Below, in pieces: positions 41,329 to 50,259 of a stretch of DNA of 64,000 nt (the stretch's first letter is position 1; each line of letters opens with the position of its first letter). The notes under the pieces were generated by a model. It was not told the origin of the DNA. It saw nothing but the letters and a program-made list of their open reading frames with translations, and made no database searches. The position numbers were made by a program, and so were the translations under genes. The DNA is from Erysipelotrichaceae bacterium (GTDB taxonomy: Bacteria; Bacillota_I; Bacilli_A; Erysipelotrichales; Erysipelotrichaceae). Where the stretch lies: positions 1-64,000 of the forward strand of contig JAIKXJ010000054.1 of assembly GCA_024684175.1 (NCBI GenBank), given 5' to 3'.

Positions 41329-41337
41329 TGATAAGAT
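41329..41337 (+). promoter_or_regulatory. Extended -10 at a leaderless start (queT)
   Basis: TG, one base, TAAGAT at 41332-41337, and 6 nt later the ATG at 41344, with no Shine-Dalgarno sequence. There is no room for a preQ1 riboswitch, which often controls queT. Confidence 0.6.
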
Positions 41338-41343
41338 AGTTGT

Positions 41344-41832
41344 ATGGGCAGAAGAGAAAAGGTCCATTACATCGTCATGACCGGCCTGATCGCGGCGTTA
41401 TACGCCGCACTGACTCTGGTCTTTGCGCCGATCTCTTTTTCAGCCGTTCAGGTGCGCATCGCTGAAGCACTCATCATCCTGCCGATGTTCACGCCGGCAG
41501 CCGTGCCCGGACTCTTCTTGGGCTGTCTTCTGGGAAATCTTCTGAGCGGAGCGATGATCCTGGATGTGATCTTCGGATCGATCGCCACTTTGATCGGTGC
41601 CTATATCGGCTATCTTCTGAAAGACCGCCGCTGGCTGGTACCGGTCCCCTCGATCGTTTCCAACGCCTTGATCATCCCATTCATCCTGCGTCACGTCTAC
41701 GGCATCGATCTGCCGATCCCCTTGCTTTGTCTGTACATTGCGATCGGTGAATTCCTGGGATCCTATGTCTTAGGACAGGCTCTGGCCCAGTTCCTCATTC
41801 CGCGGAAAGACTTCTTCCGGCCGAAGAAATGA
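41344..41832 (+). CDS. queT: QueT-type queuosine precursor transporter (ECF S component)
   Basis: 162 residues and about five or six membrane helices. The signature APISFSAVQVRIAEALIILP is the conserved QueT (DUF988) block. It is the substrate-binding subunit of an energy-coupling-factor importer for preQ1 or related queuosine precursors and uses shared EcfA/EcfT parts encoded elsewhere. It starts as a leaderless message divergent from arcA. Confidence 0.85.
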   Translation: MGRREKVHYIVMTGLIAALYAALTLVFAPISFSAVQVRIAEALIILPMFTPAAVPGLFLGCLLGNLLSGAMILDVIFGSIATLIGAYIGYLLKDRRWLVPVPSIVSNALIIPFILRHVYGIDLPIPLLCLYIAIGEFLGSYVLGQALAQFLIPRKDFFRPKK

Positions 41833-41842
41833 TCAGATATAA

Positions 41843-41866
41843 AAAAATGACCTCACGGTCATTTTT
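41843..41866. terminator. Bidirectional terminator, queT/MFS
   Basis: AAAAATGACC (41843-41852) and GGTCATTTTT (41857-41866) form a 10-bp stem with a TCAC loop between convergent genes. Confidence 0.85.
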
Positions 41867-41867
41867 A

Positions 41868-43202
41868 TTATTCATCCATGTTTTCGTAAGCTTCCAGGCC
41901 TTTCTTGGCTTCGACCTTCTGGTCACCGTGTGCGACCTGTGACATCGTCACATACGACAATAAGACGAAGAATGCCGAGTAGATGAACAAGATCTTGTAA
42001 GAGATCAGCCGCATCAGAGTTCCCGCTAAGATCGGCGTGACGATCTGGGCAGCCATGGAAGCCGTATAGTAGTAACCGGTAAACTTACCGATATCGGAAC
42101 CTTTGCACATCTCGACGACCATCGGAAGCGAGTTGACGTTGATCGCCGCCCAGGCCAGACCGACCAGAGCAAAAGAGATGTACATCAGGATGTTGATCGA
42201 TTTGAAGACATTGGTCATGACAAAGCCCAGGGCAAACATCACCGACAGTAAGACGATACCGCCTTTGATCGTCTTTTTGCGGCCGATCTTGGAAGCGATG
42301 TTGCCGATCGGGATATAAGAGATGATCGCACCGGCTGTGGCGACCAAAAGACAAGTCGAAGCACCGCCGAGGCCTTGTCCCATGACGACGGAGACATAGG
42401 TCGTGAACCAGGTCGTGACGCCGTTGTAGCCGATGAACCACAGAGCGATCGAAGCCAGCAGGAAGTACAGGGAACGTTTGACGTCCTGCGGCAGCGTCTC
42501 ATGACCGGAACCGTCATCTTCACTCAGGTTCCACTCCGGATGTTCGGATTCCAGGACTTTGTTTTCCAAGACCAGCTGCGGTTCCTTGACGAACAGGAAC
42601 AGCAAGGCCACTGCGACGAACATGATCGAAGACACGACGACAAACAGGATCTGATAGTCGACGTGAGCGACACCGACCGTTTTGGAATTGGGATATAAGA
42701 GAGCCGCGATCGCCAGATAGATGATGCCGCCGACTGCGCCCATCAGATTGATGATGGCATTGGCCTTGGAACGAAGCGGTTTAGGTGTGACGTCCGGCAT
42801 CAGAGCGACCGCCGGGGAACGGTAGGTCCCCATCGAGATCAGCAGAAGCCCCAGGACGATGACGAAACTGATCAGCTTGAAATTGCTGGGACTTGCGTAA
42901 TAGCCGTTGTCGAGAAACGGCAGGATGTTCATGAAAATGACAGCCAGACCGGTACCGAAAAGGATATACGGCATGCGCTTGCCGATCTTGGTCTCCGTCT
43001 TGTCGGAAAGCGAGCCGAAGATCGGAAGAAGGAACAGCGCCAGGATGTTGTCCGCCGCCATGATCGCACCGGAATAGGTCTCGTTGAGATGAAAGGTGTT
43101 GGTCAGGATGAGCGGGATGACGTTGTCATACATCTGCCAGAATGCGCAGATCGACAAGAAAGCCAGTCCGACGAGAAAAGTGCGTTTATGATTCAGTTTC
43201 AT
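41868..43202 (-). CDS. MFS transporter, SLC45-like
   Basis: 444 residues and 12 membrane helices. FGSLSDKTETKIGKRMPYILFGTG (loop 2-3) and NIASKIGRKKTIKGG (loop 8-9) are the MFS loop signatures; the first, with KIGKRMPYI, resembles disaccharide-proton symporters of the SLC45 and GPH type. A sugar substrate is likely but unproven. AAGGAG precedes the ATG. It is a single gene with its own terminator and -10. Confidence 0.8.
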   Translation of the reverse strand: MKLNHKRTFLVGLAFLSICAFWQMYDNVIPLILTNTFHLNETYSGAIMAADNILALFLLPIFGSLSDKTETKIGKRMPYILFGTGLAVIFMNILPFLDNGYYASPSNFKLISFVIVLGLLLISMGTYRSPAVALMPDVTPKPLRSKANAIINLMGAVGGIIYLAIAALLYPNSKTVGVAHVDYQILFVVVSSIMFVAVALLFLFVKEPQLVLENKVLESEHPEWNLSEDDGSGHETLPQDVKRSLYFLLASIALWFIGYNGVTTWFTTYVSVVMGQGLGGASTCLLVATAGAIISYIPIGNIASKIGRKKTIKGGIVLLSVMFALGFVMTNVFKSINILMYISFALVGLAWAAINVNSLPMVVEMCKGSDIGKFTGYYYTASMAAQIVTPILAGTLMRLISYKILFIYSAFFVLLSYVTMSQVAHGDQKVEAKKGLEAYENMDE

Positions 43203-43232
43203 AGGATGATTCTCCTTGTTTCATTTATCTTT

Positions 43233-43238
43233 ATTATA
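43233..43238 (-). promoter_or_regulatory. -10 of the SLC45-like gene
   Basis: TATAAT on the minus strand, 30 nt before the ATG and just after the preceding terminator. The -35 lies in that hairpin and is weak. Confidence 0.45.
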
Positions 43239-43240
43239 CA

Positions 43241-43264
43241 AAAAGAGTATGCGCTACATACTCT
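43241..43264 (-). terminator. Terminator of the gdhA operon
   Basis: AGAGTATG (43244-43251) and CATACTCT (43257-43264) form an 8-bp stem with a 5-nt loop and a T run on the minus strand. The stop codon of the C_GCAxxG_C_C gene lies in the loop. Confidence 0.75.
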
Positions 43265-43673
43265 CTTGTTTCAGTTTGTCGACACTGATCTCCAGTGCCT
43301 GTGATGCCAGAAGCACCGTTTTCAGGCAGGAAGTTTCCTTCGTATAATACTTCGGCCGCAGTTCGGCGCAGCTGCTTCCCTGCAAAAGATCCTTGAACGT
43401 TTTCACGAATCCGTTGATGACCGGTCGGACTCTTGTCTGTTCTTCCCTGGCCTTTTCCACGACGACCATCTTGGACAGGACCGCTGCACCGGCGATCAGA
43501 GCTCCGCAGACCAGTCCCGCATAGATGCCCGCACCGTAGCCGCCGAACATCTTCATATCTTCCTTGCCGATATCTAGTCCGTAGAAGTCATTTGCCCCGT
43601 GGATCACAGCTTCGGCACAATTGTAATTTTCTTTCGTGTAATAATACTCAATGCACTCACTCAGACTGTTCAT
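43254..43673 (-). CDS. C_GCAxxG_C_C family protein
   Basis: 139 residues. The family cysteine pattern is present: NCAEAV (C19), GGYGAGIYAGLVCGALIAG and two further cysteines (SSCAELRP, TSCLKTV). It has a redox-like or metal-binding look but no proven function. The start overlaps the gdhA stop by one base (TGATG), so the two are coupled, an unusual pairing. Confidence 0.8.
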   Translation of the reverse strand: MNSLSECIEYYYTKENYNCAEAVIHGANDFYGLDIGKEDMKMFGGYGAGIYAGLVCGALIAGAAVLSKMVVVEKAREEQTRVRPVINGFVKTFKDLLQGSSCAELRPKYYTKETSCLKTVLLASQALEISVDKLKQESM

Positions 43674-45022
43674 CAGAAAATGCCCTGCTCCATCATCGCC
43701 TGTGCGACTTTCTCAAATCCGGCGATATTTCCGCCGGCGATCAGATCATAGCCTAAGCCATACCTTTGTGCCGCATCCACGGACTTGTCGTAGATGCCCT
43801 TCATCATCCCTTTGAGGCGTTCGTCGACCTCTTCTTCGGTCCAGGAAAGCCGCTCGGAATTCTGCGACATCTCCAGCGCCGAGACACCGACGCCGCCGGC
43901 ATTGACTGCCTTGGACGGAGCGATGATGATGCCATGTTCCCTCATGAACCCGATCGCCTCGTTGGACGTCGGCATATTGGAAACTTCCAGATAGTATTTG
44001 ACACCGGAATCCGCGATCTTTTTCGCTTCTTCCATGCCGACTTCATTCTGCGTGGCTGCCGGCATATAGATATCGACATCCTTGACGCCCCAGAAGGTCT
44101 GCTTCGGATAGAACTCACAGCCGAACTTGTCGGCATAAGATTTCAGATCCTTGGAATTGGAAGAACGAAGATCCAGGATGAACTGCAGTTTCTCCGGCGT
44201 ACAAATGCCTTCTTCATCGTGGATGTAACCGGCAGAACCGGACATATATGTGACCTTGGCACCGAGCTGTGCCGCTTTTTTCATGATGCCCCAGGAGACG
44301 TTGCCGTAACCGGAAACGGCGATCTTCTTTCCTTCGATCGTATCATTTTCGTGTTTCAGAACCTCCTGCAGGAAATAGATTGCGCCGTAGCCGGTCGCTT
44401 CCGGACGGATCAAGGAACCGCCGTAGCTCATGCCTTTGCCGGTGATCACACCGTTTTCAAAGGTGCCCTTGAGCCTTCTGTACTGGCCGTAGAGATAACC
44501 GATCTCGCGGCCGCCGACACCGATATCACCGGCCGGCACATCGATATCCGGTCCGATGTAGCGGTATAAAGCCGACATGAAACTCTGGCAGAAGCGCATG
44601 ATCTCGCCATCGGATTTTCCCGAAGGATCGAAGTCACTGCCGCCTTTGGCACCGCCGATCGGCTGACCGGTCAGAGAATTCTTGAATGTCTGTTCGAAAC
44701 CTAAGAATTTGATCAGGCTTTCATTGACATTATTTTTGAAACGGAGGCCGCCTTTGTACGGGCCGATCGCGCCGTTGAACTGGCAGCGATAGCCGACATT
44801 GGTCCTTGCCTTTCCTTCGTCGTCCGTCCATACGACACGGAAACGGAACAGCCTTTCCGGTTCGACCATCCTTCTGAGCAGATCGGCTTCTTCATATTCC
44901 GGATGACGGTCGACGACCGGTGCGATCGAGGTGAAGACTTCTTCCACAGTCTGAACGAATTCAGGCTGATGGGCATATTTGTTTTCTACGTACGCAATTA
45001 CTTCTTCTACATATTTGTTCAT
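43673..45022 (-). CDS. gdhA: Glutamate dehydrogenase, hexameric (probably NADP)
   Basis: 449 residues, the typical GdhA length. Motifs: KGGLRFKNNV, PIGGAKGGSDFDPSGKS with the catalytic Lys region, PAGDIGVGGREIGYLYGQYR and the Rossmann VSGYGNVSWG. It interconverts 2-oxoglutarate plus ammonia and glutamate. AGGGG precedes the ATG. With glnA and the ammonia-releasing arginine and nucleoside genes it gives the cell a nitrogen hub, though linkage is only by location. Confidence 0.95.
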   Translation of the reverse strand: MNKYVEEVIAYVENKYAHQPEFVQTVEEVFTSIAPVVDRHPEYEEADLLRRMVEPERLFRFRVVWTDDEGKARTNVGYRCQFNGAIGPYKGGLRFKNNVNESLIKFLGFEQTFKNSLTGQPIGGAKGGSDFDPSGKSDGEIMRFCQSFMSALYRYIGPDIDVPAGDIGVGGREIGYLYGQYRRLKGTFENGVITGKGMSYGGSLIRPEATGYGAIYFLQEVLKHENDTIEGKKIAVSGYGNVSWGIMKKAAQLGAKVTYMSGSAGYIHDEEGICTPEKLQFILDLRSSNSKDLKSYADKFGCEFYPKQTFWGVKDVDIYMPAATQNEVGMEEAKKIADSGVKYYLEVSNMPTSNEAIGFMREHGIIIAPSKAVNAGGVGVSALEMSQNSERLSWTEEEVDERLKGMMKGIYDKSVDAAQRYGLGYDLIAGGNIAGFEKVAQAMMEQGIF

Positions 45023-45054
45023 CGTGTACCCCTGTTTTCGATATATTTGAAAAT

Positions 45055-45060
45055 ATTATA
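45055..45060 (-). promoter_or_regulatory. -10 of gdhA
   Basis: TATAAT on the minus strand about 32 nt before the gdhA ATG. It lies back to back with the cyclophilin promoter. Confidence 0.55.
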
Positions 45061-45068
45061 CAGCAAAA

Positions 45069-45077
45069 TGTTAGAAT
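45069..45077 (+). promoter_or_regulatory. Extended -10 promoter of the cyclophilin gene
   Basis: TG, one base, then TAGAAT at 45072-45077, 19 nt before the ATG, with GAGG between. Confidence 0.55.
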
Positions 45078-45096
45078 GATGATACGAGGTTATAAC

Positions 45097-45579
45097 ATGG
45101 AAAATATTCAGATCCTGATCACAATGGAAAACGGCGGACAGATCAAAGCGGAACTTTATCCCGATGTCGCGCCGAAAACAGTGGAGAATTTCATCAGTCT
45201 TATCAAGGACCGTTTCTTTGACGGCATCATCTTTCACAGAGTCATCAAAGGCTTCATGATCCAGGGCGGCGACCCGACCGGGACCGGTATGGGCGGCAGT
45301 GAAAAGACGATCCCGGGCGAATTCCTTTCCAACGGATTCGTCAATGAGCTCAAGCATACCCGCGGCGTCTTATCCATGGCCAGAACGATGGATCCCAACT
45401 CCGCATCTTCGCAGTTCTTCATCATGCATGAAGATGCACCGCACCTGGACGGCCAGTATGCGGCATTCGGCAAGGTCATCGAAGGCATCGAAACGGTCGA
45501 CGAGATCGCTTCGGCAGCGACGGATTTCCGCGATAAGCCGTTGAAACCGCAGCGCATCAAGACCATCGAGATCCTGTAA
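45097..45579 (+). CDS. Peptidyl-prolyl cis-trans isomerase, cyclophilin type
   Basis: 160 residues from the ATG at 45097 (GAGG 7 nt upstream). Core blocks: GIIFHRVIKGFMIQGGDPTGTG (start of the active site with Arg), SMARTMDPNSASSQFFI and HLDGQYAAFGKVIEG. There is no signal peptide, so it is cytoplasmic. It speeds proline isomerisation during folding. Confidence 0.95.
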   Translation: MENIQILITMENGGQIKAELYPDVAPKTVENFISLIKDRFFDGIIFHRVIKGFMIQGGDPTGTGMGGSEKTIPGEFLSNGFVNELKHTRGVLSMARTMDPNSASSQFFIMHEDAPHLDGQYAAFGKVIEGIETVDEIASAATDFRDKPLKPQRIKTIEIL

Positions 45580-45583
45580 AGCC

Positions 45584-45605
45584 AAAGGGACGCAACGTCC
45601 CTTTT
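45584..45605 (+). terminator. Terminator of the cyclophilin gene
   Basis: AAAGGGACG (45584-45592) and CGTCCCTTT (45596-45604) with a CAA loop and T residues. Confidence 0.8.
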
Positions 45606-45627
45606 CTTTATGTTCTCACACAACAAA

Positions 45628-45650
45628 AAAGACAGATGAACTCTGTCTTT
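45628..45650 (-). terminator. Terminator of the FbpABC-like/aldo-keto reductase operon
   Basis: AAAGACAGA (45628-45636) and TCTGTCTTT (45642-45650) form a 9-bp stem with a T run on the minus strand, 24 nt after the reductase gene. Confidence 0.8.
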
Positions 45651-45673
45651 GATTCCTTGTTTTTTGGGATCCC

Positions 45674-46630
45674 CTATTCTCTGGCTTTCTTTGCCGCCTG
45701 TTCGAGAAGTTCCCTCTCTTCCTGAGACATTTCCCAATCCAGTGCATCGCAATTCATCTCGGCGTGGCGGAGCTTGCTGCAGCCGACCAGGGCCATGGAG
45801 ATATCGGGATGGCTTGCCGTATAGTTGAGAGCGACTTCACCGATCCTGACACCGTGAGCTTTTGCGATCTGTTCCATCACATCCAGTAAAGGCATCGTTT
45901 TTTCGAAACGCTCCGGCCGGAAGAAGGGATAGAAATTCAGACGCATGTCATCGGCCGCAAAGTCCGGGATCTTGCGGAAGGCACCGGTCAGGATGCCGCC
46001 GCCCAGAGCCCCGTAGGCCATCGTCGCAACGCCTTGCTGAGAATACTTGTGCAGATTGCGCCTCCACTTGTCTTCCAGCAATGAGTACTGGTATTGGGCG
46101 ATGTCGAGCTCACCGGTCGCAGCGAAGTCATCGATCTGGTCATCCTCGAAATTGCAGATACCGGAAAAGCGGATCTTGCCTTCTTCCTTGAGCTTCTTCA
46201 AAGCCGAAGCCGTCTCTTCAAACGGCGTATTGACATCCGGCCAGTGAATGAGGAGCGCATCAAGGTGATCGGTCTGCAGTCTCTGCAAAGATTCTTCGAC
46301 TTGCGAAAGGATCATCTCAGGGGAAGAATCCCTCACCGGGCCGTCCTTGCCGAAACCGGTCGCTTTTTTTCTGGTGATCCCGCATTTGGAGATCAGGAAG
46401 ATCTTGTCGCGGATCCCCTTCAAAGCCTGTCCGACGATCTGCTCGGCATGGCCTAAACCGTAGACCGGTGCCGTATCGATGACATTGACACCGCGGTCGA
46501 TCATATATCGGATGGTATCGATCGATTCCTCATCTTTCACATCGCCCCAGCCGGCGGCACCGATGCCCCAGGTACCTAAGGCGATCGAAGAGATCTCGAT
46601 ACCGAGTCTGTCGATCTTTTTGTATTTCAT
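45674..46630 (-). CDS. Aldo/keto reductase
   Basis: 318 residues of the (beta/alpha)8 fold. The catalytic tetrad fits VIDTAPVYG (Asp, Tyr), ISKCG (Lys) and LLIHWPDV (His). The C-terminal cofactor loop ALVGCSKLRHAEMN suggests NADP(H). It reduces an aldehyde or ketone, perhaps a sugar. It lies one base after the DUF624 gene at the end of the FbpABC-like operon. Confidence 0.88.
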   Translation of the reverse strand: MKYKKIDRLGIEISSIALGTWGIGAAGWGDVKDEESIDTIRYMIDRGVNVIDTAPVYGLGHAEQIVGQALKGIRDKIFLISKCGITRKKATGFGKDGPVRDSSPEMILSQVEESLQRLQTDHLDALLIHWPDVNTPFEETASALKKLKEEGKIRFSGICNFEDDQIDDFAATGELDIAQYQYSLLEDKWRRNLHKYSQQGVATMAYGALGGGILTGAFRKIPDFAADDMRLNFYPFFRPERFEKTMPLLDVMEQIAKAHGVRIGEVALNYTASHPDISMALVGCSKLRHAEMNCDALDWEMSQEERELLEQAAKKARE

Positions 46631-46631
46631 A

Positions 46632-47270
46632 TCATTTGTTTCCTTTTACGTAGTCTGCATGATTCTTTTTGAATTTGTATTTTTCAAGCATCCGCGGAAT
46701 GATCTGATAATGCAGATAGCAGATCACACCGGGAAGCACCAGGATGAAAGGTCTCAGCAATACGACGCTCACTACACAGGCGGCGACCGTCAGTCCCAGA
46801 AGAGACAAAGATTCTAAGAAACAGCTGAACGCCAGATCCAGAGCGGTCGTAATGACTTTGAATGTCGTTTCTGCCATATCATGGCTGATCACGATCCATA
46901 CGACGGTGAGTTCAAAGACCAGCAGCATCAATAAGGAAAACGATGCCGCCTGGCCGATATAATCCAGAGTCGAAGTGCCGGTCCTGTAATACAGCAAGTC
47001 CCATACGAAGATCGGGATAAAAAACAGATGCAGGGCGAAGACCTTGGTCGACAAAGCAAACTTTTCCTTGAACGTCATAAAGAACGGACGCAGGACTTTA
47101 TCGTTGCCGTGATTGAGATAGTCATCCATCGCCGTATACAAGGCAGTAAAAGAGGCACCGATGGTCAGCACCGGGATGCAGCAAAGCAGACAGAAAAAAC
47201 CAAGCAGGACGATGTTGCTCAATCGTCCTGCCAGTCTGTTCAGTTTATTTTCGAAAGTATCGGGCTCCAT
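46632..47270 (-). CDS. DUF624 (YesL-like) membrane protein
   Basis: 212 residues and five or so membrane helices. CCIPVLTIGASFTALYTAMDDY (33-54) is the DUF624/YesL block. These proteins usually sit in carbohydrate ABC transporter operons and have no proven function. Its start overlaps the ATPase stop (TAATG). Its presence supports a sugar-type substrate for the importer. Confidence 0.8.
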   Translation of the reverse strand: MEPDTFENKLNRLAGRLSNIVLLGFFCLLCCIPVLTIGASFTALYTAMDDYLNHGNDKVLRPFFMTFKEKFALSTKVFALHLFFIPIFVWDLLYYRTGTSTLDYIGQAASFSLLMLLVFELTVVWIVISHDMAETTFKVITTALDLAFSCFLESLSLLGLTVAACVVSVVLLRPFILVLPGVICYLHYQIIPRMLEKYKFKKNHADYVKGNK

Positions 47271-48382
47271 TATCTGACGATCTCAAGTGAGCCTAACGAA
47301 AGGTTCTTCTCACTTTCCTTGTCAAACAGGACATACTTGTTCCCTTCGAAATCAAAGTGTTCGACGGAATCCATCGCAAAGTCCACGGAACCGAAAGCGA
47401 CGGCCGAAAGTGTGACATCGCCGACACCGAGCGAAAGTGTCGTTTCCATTCCCGAAGGAAGCGAAGAAATGACTTTGGCTTCGATGCCGTCCTCGCAGAT
47501 CTTGACGAATTCCGGACGGATGCCTAAGACATAGTCGCCGTCTTTGAGTTCGATCGGATCGTTCGGTGTAAAGCGCACGTTGAAATGATCGTTGCTCAGC
47601 AAGAGCGAGTTTCCGTCTTTGACACCTTTGACGCTGACGAAGTTCATCGAAGGATTGCCCATGAAGTCGGCACAGAAGATGTTGGCCGGATCGCCATAGA
47701 GCTCAAGCGGCGGGCAATACTGCTGTAAGATGCCCAGCTTGATCAAAGCGACCTTGGTGGAAAGTGTCATAGCTTCCGACTGGTCATGGGTGACATAGAC
47801 GAACGTGGAATCCGTCGTCTTGTGCAGCCTCTTGAGCTCGGCACGCATGTCGTTACGCAGCTTGGCATCCAGGTTGGACAGCGGCTCATCCATCAGTAAG
47901 ACTTTCGGATTCGGTGCCAGAGTCCTGGCGATGGCGACACGCTGCTGCTGACCGCCGGAGAGCTCTGCCGGATAACGGTTCATATATTCTTCGATACGCA
48001 TCGTCTTGCAGATCTCTTTGACGCGCTCATCGATCTTATCCTTCGGCCACTTCATATTCTCCAGACCGAAGGAGATGTTCTTATAGACCGTCATGTGCGG
48101 CCACAAGGCGTAGTTCTGGAAAAGGAAACCGACATTGCGCTTGTCCGGCGAAAGGTTGATGCCTTTCTCATCGGAGAACACGCACTGATCGTCAAAATAG
48201 ATCTCCCCTTCCGTCGGCGTCTCAAGACCGGCGATCATACGCAAAGTCGTCGTCTTGCCGCAGCCCGATGGGCCAAGCAGCGAAACGAATTCTCCGTTTT
48301 TGATCTCCATGTTGAGTTTATCGACAGCCAAAGATCCCTTTCCGAATTGTTTTGTGATATTGACTAATTTGATTGTTGGCAT
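47270..48382 (-). CDS. ABC importer ATPase, FbpC/PotA-like
   Basis: 370 residues. Walker A is GPSGCGKTT, signature LSGGQQQRVAIAR, Walker B VLLMDEPLSNLD and switch His in YVTHDQSEA. A C-terminal TOBE-like regulatory domain follows (about 240-370). AGGAGG precedes the ATG. It drives the double permease encoded just upstream. Confidence 0.92.
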   Translation of the reverse strand: MPTIKLVNITKQFGKGSLAVDKLNMEIKNGEFVSLLGPSGCGKTTTLRMIAGLETPTEGEIYFDDQCVFSDEKGINLSPDKRNVGFLFQNYALWPHMTVYKNISFGLENMKWPKDKIDERVKEICKTMRIEEYMNRYPAELSGGQQQRVAIARTLAPNPKVLLMDEPLSNLDAKLRNDMRAELKRLHKTTDSTFVYVTHDQSEAMTLSTKVALIKLGILQQYCPPLELYGDPANIFCADFMGNPSMNFVSVKGVKDGNSLLLSNDHFNVRFTPNDPIELKDGDYVLGIRPEFVKICEDGIEAKVISSLPSGMETTLSLGVGDVTLSAVAFGSVDFAMDSVEHFDFEGNKYVLFDKESEKNLSLGSLEIVR

Positions 48383-48386
48383 ATGT

Positions 48387-50180
48387 TTATCCTCCTACAC
48401 CCTTTTCAATGGAAGCTCCGGTCAGCTTTTCGACTGTGAAGTTGATGATCAATACGACGATGATGATCAGTAGGTTGACCGCGTTGGAGAACTGGGTATA
48501 GCCTTTCTCATCGTAGAACAGCAATAATGTCGTCAGGACACGGTTGTTGGCCGTGACCAGGATGACGAACAGCGAAAGCTCTCTCATTGCCGAAATGAAC
48601 GGCAAAAGATATCCGGAAACGATGGTCGTCTTTTCGATCGGAATGATGATGCGCGTCATGCGCTTGACCCAAGGAACGCCCATGATGATACCGGCTTCCT
48701 CGATCTCCGGGGAGAGCTGCAGCATCGAGTTGACACCGCTCCGGGAAGCCATCGGCAGATACTTGATGGTACCGATCAAAGCTAAGATCGCAAAGCTTCC
48801 GTATAAGGAAGGAATGATCCCGTGTTTGGTCGCAAACATCGACAAGTAGATCGCCGAGAAGGCCATCGAAGGGATCAGGTACGGGATAAAGGTCAGATTC
48901 TCAACGACCTGCGATAAGAAGCTGCCTCTTCTGCGGACGATACTGTAACCTGCCAAGAAGCCCAGCGTTCCTGCACCCAAGGCACAGGTGAAGGCCAGAC
49001 GCAAAGAGTTCCACAGAGTCCGGTAGACTTCCGCGTTACGCAAGATACCCGATTCCGACTGCCAGGTGTCATGTCCCTGTGCCTGACCGATCCAGAAGGA
49101 CAGCGTCAGGTTGTTGAAATCATAGACACCGGTGTAGTTCAGCAAAGATTCCAATGCAAAGGTGACCAGCGGAATGACCGACATCATCATAACGACGATG
49201 AAGGCAACGATCGAGACCGGTGTTCTCCACATGCCCAGATGGAAGATGGAGATGTTGGCTGATTTGCCGGTAACTGTCGCATAGGATTTACGGTTGCCGA
49301 TCAATTTCTGGTTGACGAACATGATGATGACCGAGATCAGGATCATGATCATTGCCAGGATGTAGCCGACACCCGGATTGGTGCCGTTGATCGACGCATA
49401 GAGTTCGGTCGTCAATACGTAATATCGTACCGGCAGGCCTAAGAACTGCGGCGTGGCAAAGGAAGCCATCGCACCGGAGAAGACCAGGATGATCGTCGAC
49501 AGGACCGCCGGCATGACGATCGGAATGGTGATCCTTAAGAACATGCGCAGACGGCTGGTCTTGAGGATGATTGCCGCCTCTTCCAGATTGGCATCCATGT
49601 TGTGCAGGATACCGCCGATCAGGATATAAGCGAACGGGGCATAGTGCATGCCGGTCACGATGATGATCGGGAATTCGCCATAGGCAAACCAGGTCGGGAC
49701 CTGGATGCCGGTCAGGGAATAGAAGATACCGTTGGATCCGGTGATCTCGATGTTCTTGAAGAAGTTCTTCCAGGCAAGACCCAAAGTCCAGCTCGGCATG
49801 ATGTACGGGAAGATGAACAGCTTGGTGAGCAGCTTCTTCCAACGCATGTCGCTTCGCGAGACCAGCCAGGCAAAGGAGCCGCCGATCAGGATCGAGACCA
49901 CGCACGCCCAGGTACTGGTAACGATCGAATTGCGGATCGGATCCCATAGCAGAGACTTGGAGAACTCCGAAGCAAACAGACGTTTCCAGTGATAGGTCGT
50001 AAAGGTGCCGACCGCCTGATGGACTCTGGATTTCTCTGCCGAATGTACGATGAAGGTATCCCGGACGATCGAGACCAGAGGGATGACGACCAGAAAGGTC
50101 AGTACCACCAGAAACAGGACCAAAAGGATATTATAGGGTTTTGAGAAGAAGGTTTTTATTCTGTTCCATCGTTTTTTCAT
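48387..50180 (-). CDS. ABC importer permease, two fused domains (FbpB-like)
   Basis: 597 residues and about 12 membrane helices in two homologous halves. Each half has an EAA-type loop: EEAAIILKTSRLRMFLRITIP and EEAGIIMGVPWVKRM. Fused double permeases of this kind occur in ferric iron (FbpB), 2-aminoethylphosphonate and sugar-phosphate (AfuB) importers. The gene lies 4 nt before the ATPase gene. Confidence 0.88.
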   Translation of the reverse strand: MKKRWNRIKTFFSKPYNILLVLFLVVLTFLVVIPLVSIVRDTFIVHSAEKSRVHQAVGTFTTYHWKRLFASEFSKSLLWDPIRNSIVTSTWACVVSILIGGSFAWLVSRSDMRWKKLLTKLFIFPYIMPSWTLGLAWKNFFKNIEITGSNGIFYSLTGIQVPTWFAYGEFPIIIVTGMHYAPFAYILIGGILHNMDANLEEAAIILKTSRLRMFLRITIPIVMPAVLSTIILVFSGAMASFATPQFLGLPVRYYVLTTELYASINGTNPGVGYILAMIMILISVIIMFVNQKLIGNRKSYATVTGKSANISIFHLGMWRTPVSIVAFIVVMMMSVIPLVTFALESLLNYTGVYDFNNLTLSFWIGQAQGHDTWQSESGILRNAEVYRTLWNSLRLAFTCALGAGTLGFLAGYSIVRRRGSFLSQVVENLTFIPYLIPSMAFSAIYLSMFATKHGIIPSLYGSFAILALIGTIKYLPMASRSGVNSMLQLSPEIEEAGIIMGVPWVKRMTRIIIPIEKTTIVSGYLLPFISAMRELSLFVILVTANNRVLTTLLLFYDEKGYTQFSNAVNLLIIIVVLIINFTVEKLTGASIEKGVGG

Positions 50181-50201
50181 ATTCTTTCTCCTCTCTAAGA
50201 A

Positions 50202-50232
50202 AAAGGGACCGGGCCAACGCCCAAGCCCCTTT
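50202..50232 (-). promoter_or_regulatory. Intercistronic hairpin after the binding protein gene
   Basis: An outer stem AAAGGG/CCCTTT and an inner GGGC/GCCC lie in the 79-bp gap between the binding protein and permease genes, without a clean U tract. The position mirrors the hairpin in the nucleoside importer operon and may keep the binding protein message abundant. Confidence 0.45.
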
Positions 50233-50259
50233 CAAACAGATTATGTTTTGGAAAAATGT

